A stretch of 8,950 nucleotides of DNA from positions 1 through 8,950 of the forward strand of contig CACZNW010000041.1 in assembly GCA_902782595.1 (NCBI GenBank), read 5' to 3'. Shown here piece after piece: positions 6,469 to 8,950 of this stretch. The position numbers and the translations under genes are program-made. The stretch is from an uncultured Methanobrevibacter sp. (GTDB lineage Archaea; Methanobacteriota; Methanobacteria; Methanobacteriales; Methanobacteriaceae). Position 1 is the stretch's first letter. Each line of letters opens with the position of its first letter. The notes under the pieces are model-generated. The model was not told the origin of the DNA, did not search any database, and saw nothing but the letters and a program-made list of their open reading frames with translations.

Positions 6469-6476
6469 TTATTTAA
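6469..6476 (-). promoter_or_regulatory. TATA-like element before the permease gene
   Basis: Minus-strand TTAAATAA, followed by an A run, is centred about 28 bases before the ATG at 6444. This equals the TATA-to-ATG spacing of the regulator, hypF and larB promoters in the same window. It suggests the permease/ATPase/membrane-protein unit has its own promoter and a leaderless mRNA. The AT-rich setting makes chance matches common. No T-rich terminator is visible after hisE on this strand, so readthrough from hisE is also possible. Confidence 0.45.
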
Positions 6477-6489
6477 TGTGTAAACTTAA

Positions 6490-6780
6490 TTATTTTCTTC
6501 GCTTTTCAAACTCATCAAATACCTCATCAACAGGTATTCCTTTATAAACTAAAAGCAATAATGTATGAAATATTAAATCAACAGATTCATAAACTAGATT
6601 TTCGTCATTTTTTGAAGCTATCAATACTTCTCCAGCTTCTTCAGCTATTTTTTCAAGTATTTTATCTTCTGCTTTTTTGTCACTGTCCTGCATTATGTTG
6701 GAAGTGTATGAATCAATGGGGTTGTCTCTTCTTGATTCCAATACCCCGTATACTTCTCTTATGATTTTATCATTTCCCAT
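6490..6780 (-). CDS. hisE: Phosphoribosyl-ATP pyrophosphatase HisE
   Basis: HisE hydrolyses phosphoribosyl-ATP to phosphoribosyl-AMP and pyrophosphate, the second step of histidine synthesis, in the cytoplasm. The 96-residue protein is the usual size for a stand-alone HisE. It belongs to the all-alpha MazG-like pyrophosphatase fold. The metal-binding acidic motifs are clear: EKIAEEAGEV (43-52, with Glu47, Glu48 and Glu51) and ESVDLIFH (65-72, with Glu65 and Asp68). The PRA-CH partner activity (HisI) is not fused, and no other his gene is in the window; his genes are often scattered in methanogens. The ATG abuts the stop codon of the CBS/ParB gene (TAAATG) and is served by an excellent Shine-Dalgarno site inside that gene, so the two are almost certainly co-transcribed. 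A general MazG-like nucleotide pyrophosphatase is the alternative, but the size and motif spacing favour HisE. Confidence 0.93.
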   Translation of the reverse strand: MGNDKIIREVYGVLESRRDNPIDSYTSNIMQDSDKKAEDKILEKIAEEAGEVLIASKNDENLVYESVDLIFHTLLLLVYKGIPVDEVFDEFEKRRK

Positions 6781-7590
6781 TTAATCATCACCTTTGGATT
6801 CCTGATCCTGTAAACTTTCAGTAAGTGCGATTAAAGGATGTTTGTCATCGTCAATGATTTCAATATCATCAAAGGTTTTAATTCCAGCCTTATCGGCTGT
6901 TTTTTCCATACCCAATTTAATGTCCTGGCCTAAATCAACAACATATGAATCAACGGTTTCATAACCTCTTTGTGTGGAAGCAACAGCTCTGTGGTGACCG
7001 TCAACAAGAATCCATCTGTCTCCAGTTTTTACAACAATTGCAGGTTCTGCAAGTCCCTTTTCCAGCTCATATGCTCTGCCTTCAAGTTCATCGGCATAAA
7101 CCTTATCCTGAGTAGGTCTTAATTTTTTTGTCTCAACCGGCATATGTCTTAAAGTTGTTTTAATGCCGTATAATTGTTCCATTGTCTTTTTGAAGTATTC
7201 TACTTTATTAGGAGTTGACCTTTCAATGTGGGACCGAACCATATCTGTATTAGTGATAATGCCAACTAATGTACCGTCAGTATCTACAACCGGCATTCTT
7301 GAAATGCCTCTTCTAAACATCACTCTTGAAGCGTCATTTATTGATAAATTCTGGTCAGCGACAACCAATTTGGTACTCATAATTCCGGAAACTGTATCTT
7401 CCCATTCTTTAGCAACAACATCGAATGCAGTCACCATTCCAATCAGTTTGTTGTCATCGTTCACTACAGGATAACTGTTGTGGTGACTCTCTCTCATTAA
7501 GTCTATGATTTTTTCAGTTTCAGTATCTGGAGAAACGGAAATCACGTCCGTTGTCATATAATCCTTTACAAATGATTTTTTCCCGGCCAT
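6781..7590 (-). CDS. Tandem CBS domains fused to a ParB/SerK-fold domain
   Basis: The 269-residue cytoplasmic protein has three modules. CBS domain 1 (about 8-62) begins VKDYMTTDVISVSPD and contains SYPVVNDDNKLIGMVTAFDV. CBS domain 2 (about 66-122) contains VSGIMSTKLVVADQN and RMPVVDTDGTLVGIITNTDM. CBS pairs usually bind adenine nucleotides or S-adenosylmethionine. Residues 150-225 form a ParB-superfamily domain with RPTQDKVY and the key ILVDGHHRAVAS (194-205). DGHHRA resembles the DGHTR-type motif of SerK, the archaeal ADP-dependent serine kinase that shares the ParB fold, more than the box of true chromosome-partition ParB. No helix-turn-helix DNA-binding domain follows, which argues against a partition role. 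The acidic tail (226-269) has no known motif. It lies between gatB and hisE, two amino-acid-related genes. A nucleotide-gated small-molecule kinase is one possibility; substrate and activity are unproven. Confidence 0.85.
   Translation of the reverse strand: MAGKKSFVKDYMTTDVISVSPDTETEKIIDLMRESHHNSYPVVNDDNKLIGMVTAFDVVAKEWEDTVSGIMSTKLVVADQNLSINDASRVMFRRGISRMPVVDTDGTLVGIITNTDMVRSHIERSTPNKVEYFKKTMEQLYGIKTTLRHMPVETKKLRPTQDKVYADELEGRAYELEKGLAEPAIVVKTGDRWILVDGHHRAVASTQRGYETVDSYVVDLGQDIKLGMEKTADKAGIKTFDDIEIIDDDKHPLIALTESLQDQESKGDD
6787..6793 (-). promoter_or_regulatory. Shine-Dalgarno site of hisE inside the preceding gene
   Basis: Minus-strand AGGTGAT is a full match to the archaeal 16S rRNA 3' end and lies six bases before the hisE ATG. 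It sits within the last codons of the CBS/ParB gene, which supports operon membership and fixes the hisE start. Confidence 0.75.
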
Positions 7591-7593
7591 AAT

Positions 7594-7601
7594 TCATCTC
7601 C
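7594..7601 (-). promoter_or_regulatory. Shine-Dalgarno site of the CBS/ParB gene
   Basis: Minus-strand GGAGATGA lies three bases before the ATG at 7590 (GGAG itself is seven bases away), in the 13-base gap after the gatB stop codon. An ATG overlapping its left side (TAAATGGAG) is not in the CBS/ParB frame. The site fixes the start at 7590. Confidence 0.65.
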
Positions 7602-7603
7602 AT

Positions 7604-8950
7604 TTATTCTATATTTTCCCTTAAAAGTTTAACAGTTTCCCCAGGGTCTGCTTTTCCACGGGTTATTCTCATAACCTGACCTACCAGGAAGTTAAGTGAT
7701 GCTTTTTGACCTTCCAGATAATCATTCACTGCTTTTGGATTTTCATCAATAGCCTGTTTTACAGCTGCCAGTACTTCATCTTCATTTACAACACCCAGCA
7801 AACCTAACTCTTCAGCAATCTGCTTAGGGGTTTTATCATTGTTAGGCATCTGTTCAATGATTTTATGTGCCGCTTTGGCAGTAATCTCTTTTGATTCAAT
7901 CATTTTCAGGTATTCAACCAAATCACTAACGGTGATTCCACTGTCTGCAAAGTCCAATTTGTTATAGGATAATACTCTTTTAAGTTCATCTCTCATCCAT
8001 TTTGCCGCAAATTTGGAATCGACTTCTTTAACAACTTCTTCATAAGCAATTGCCAAATCAAGTTCTGAAGTTAGAACTTTTGCGGATTCCTCGTCAATGT
8101 TATAATCTTTAACAAATCGTTTCACTTTATTGTGGGGAGCTTCAGGCATTGTGTCGAGAACTTTCTGGATGTTTTCGTCTGAAATTTGCATAGGGGGCAG
8201 GTCCGGATCGGTAATGAAACGGTAATCGTCGGCATCCTCTTTCATTCTCATCCCGACGGTAATCATTTGAGATTCAAGGTATGCACGGGTTTCCTGTTTA
8301 ACTTCACCGCCTCTTTTCATGATGTTTTTTTGTCTGACCAGTTCAAATTTCAATGCTTTGTATGCACCTTTGATTGAGTTAACGTTTTTCATTTCCACTC
8401 TGTTTCCTCCATTGATGGAAATATTAACGTCTGCTCTCATAGTACCTTCTCCACGTGCTCCTCCACTGTATTGAAGGACACGTATTAATTCTTTAAGGAA
8501 GTTTCTTGCTTCTTCCGGAGATTTTATATCAGGTTCTGTTACGATTTCAACAAGAGGAATTCCTGAACGGTTGAAGTTAACGGTACCTCTGTCAGGTTTA
8601 AACTGACCAGGATCTTCTTCGACGTGAATTTCCCTTATTCTGATTCCGTTTAATTCGCCTTTAATGCCGATAGGCACTGAAGTTCTCTGATATCCGGATG
8701 GCAAGTCAGGGTAATCGTAATGTTTTCTCATAAAGTAGGTAACGCCCTGGTCAATCTCACAGTTTAGCATTAAAGCAATCATCAATGCATTTTCAAGTGC
8801 TTTTTCATTTGTTGGATGTGGTTTTGCACCCGGTTGATTAAGACAAACCGGACAGATATTTGTATTAATTGGTGCGTCCTGATAGTTTGTAGGACAATCA
8901 CAGAATAATTTTGATTCGGTTTCTAATTGTACGTGGATTTCAAGTCCACA
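7604..8950 (-). CDS. gatB: Asp-tRNA(Asn)/Glu-tRNA(Gln) amidotransferase subunit B (5' end cut by window edge)
   Basis: GatB holds the kinase/transamidation site of the GatCAB complex. It activates Asp-tRNA(Asn) with ATP and amidates it with ammonia channelled from GatA. In archaea, where GatDE serves Glu-tRNA(Gln), GatCAB mainly makes Asn-tRNA(Asn). The frame stays open to the right edge, giving 448 residues. The first visible ones, CGLEIHVQLETESKLF, are the conserved GatB opening, so only a few residues are missing. An internal methionine at 8785 is not the start, because the N-terminal catalytic sequence lies before it. A zinc-type C17xC19...C33xxC36 set is present (numbered from the first visible residue). 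FNRSGIPLVEIVTEPD, RVEMKNVNS and YRFITDPDLPP mark the catalytic core. The helical/YqeY-like tail domain ends in NFLVGQVMRITRGKADP. It is the most upstream visible gene of the minus-strand run, and its stop is 13 bases before the CBS/ParB ATG. Confidence 0.96.
   Translation of the reverse strand, partial: CGLEIHVQLETESKLFCDCPTNYQDAPINTNICPVCLNQPGAKPHPTNEKALENALMIALMLNCEIDQGVTYFMRKHYDYPDLPSGYQRTSVPIGIKGELNGIRIREIHVEEDPGQFKPDRGTVNFNRSGIPLVEIVTEPDIKSPEEARNFLKELIRVLQYSGGARGEGTMRADVNISINGGNRVEMKNVNSIKGAYKALKFELVRQKNIMKRGGEVKQETRAYLESQMITVGMRMKEDADDYRFITDPDLPPMQISDENIQKVLDTMPEAPHNKVKRFVKDYNIDEESAKVLTSELDLAIAYEEVVKEVDSKFAAKWMRDELKRVLSYNKLDFADSGITVSDLVEYLKMIESKEITAKAAHKIIEQMPNNDKTPKQIAEELGLLGVVNEDEVLAAVKQAIDENPKAVNDYLEGQKASLNFLVGQVMRITRGKADPGETVKLLRENIE

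Noticed and set aside
7604..8785. gatB as a 393-residue gene starting at the methionine at 8785.
   Set aside because: The frame continues to the window edge and encodes the conserved CGLEIHVQL opening and cysteine set, so the true start is just outside the window.

Overview
The window looks like a piece of a low-GC methanogen chromosome, most likely Methanobrevibacter or a close relative in Methanobacteriales. The evidence is AT-rich DNA, archaeal TATA boxes (TTATATAA) about 26 bases before predicted starts, strong archaeal Shine-Dalgarno sites inside operons, HypF for [NiFe]-hydrogenase maturation, LarB, a GatB with archaeal character, and an archaeal CBS/ParB-fold protein. This assignment is inferred from gene content and protein style, not from a database search. 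No mobile element, CRISPR array, rRNA or tRNA gene is visible. Coding density is very high, and no gene-free stretch exceeds 60 bases apart from the first 81 bases.

Layout from left to right. Positions 1-81 form a promoter with two near-identical TAAC-N5-GTTA elements, the second touching the TATA box. It drives a 191-residue winged-helix regulator (82-657, +). This gene converges on hypF (669-2927, -) with only 11 bases between them, and a hairpin plus T tracts there should end the regulator transcript. hypF and larB (2986-3747, +) diverge from a 58-base gap holding one self-complementary TATA box that can serve both strands. Both genes make parts of nickel active sites: HypF the cyanide ligands of [NiFe] hydrogenases, LarB the nickel-pincer nucleotide. 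larB is followed with no gap by a GNAT acetyltransferase (3748-4308, +). An 11-bp perfect inverted repeat then spans the stop codons of that gene and of the convergent gene beyond.

From 4317 to the right edge everything is on the minus strand. Read in transcription order it is gatB (cut at the right edge by probably only a few residues), a CBS-CBS-ParB-fold protein, hisE, an ABC-2 type permease, its ATPase, and a small membrane-anchored protein. The first three are tightly packed with good Shine-Dalgarno sites. The permease has no such site but has a TATA-like element 28 bases upstream, so it probably starts its own unit. The permease/ATPase pair is of the Wzm/Wzt or TagG/TagH kind that exports cell-surface glycans, and the small protein after it may be a surface protein from the same unit.

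A recurring pattern is that genes opening a unit (regulator, hypF, larB, permease) have a TATA centre 27-32 bases before ATG and little or no usable Shine-Dalgarno sequence, suggesting leaderless or nearly leaderless mRNAs. Most genes inside operons have clear Shine-Dalgarno sites; the GNAT gene is a weaker case. I found no clearly new multi-gene system. The best leads are the twin operator-like sites, the hypF/larB nickel divergon, and the CBS/ParB-fold protein, which may be a small-molecule kinase and not a partition factor.
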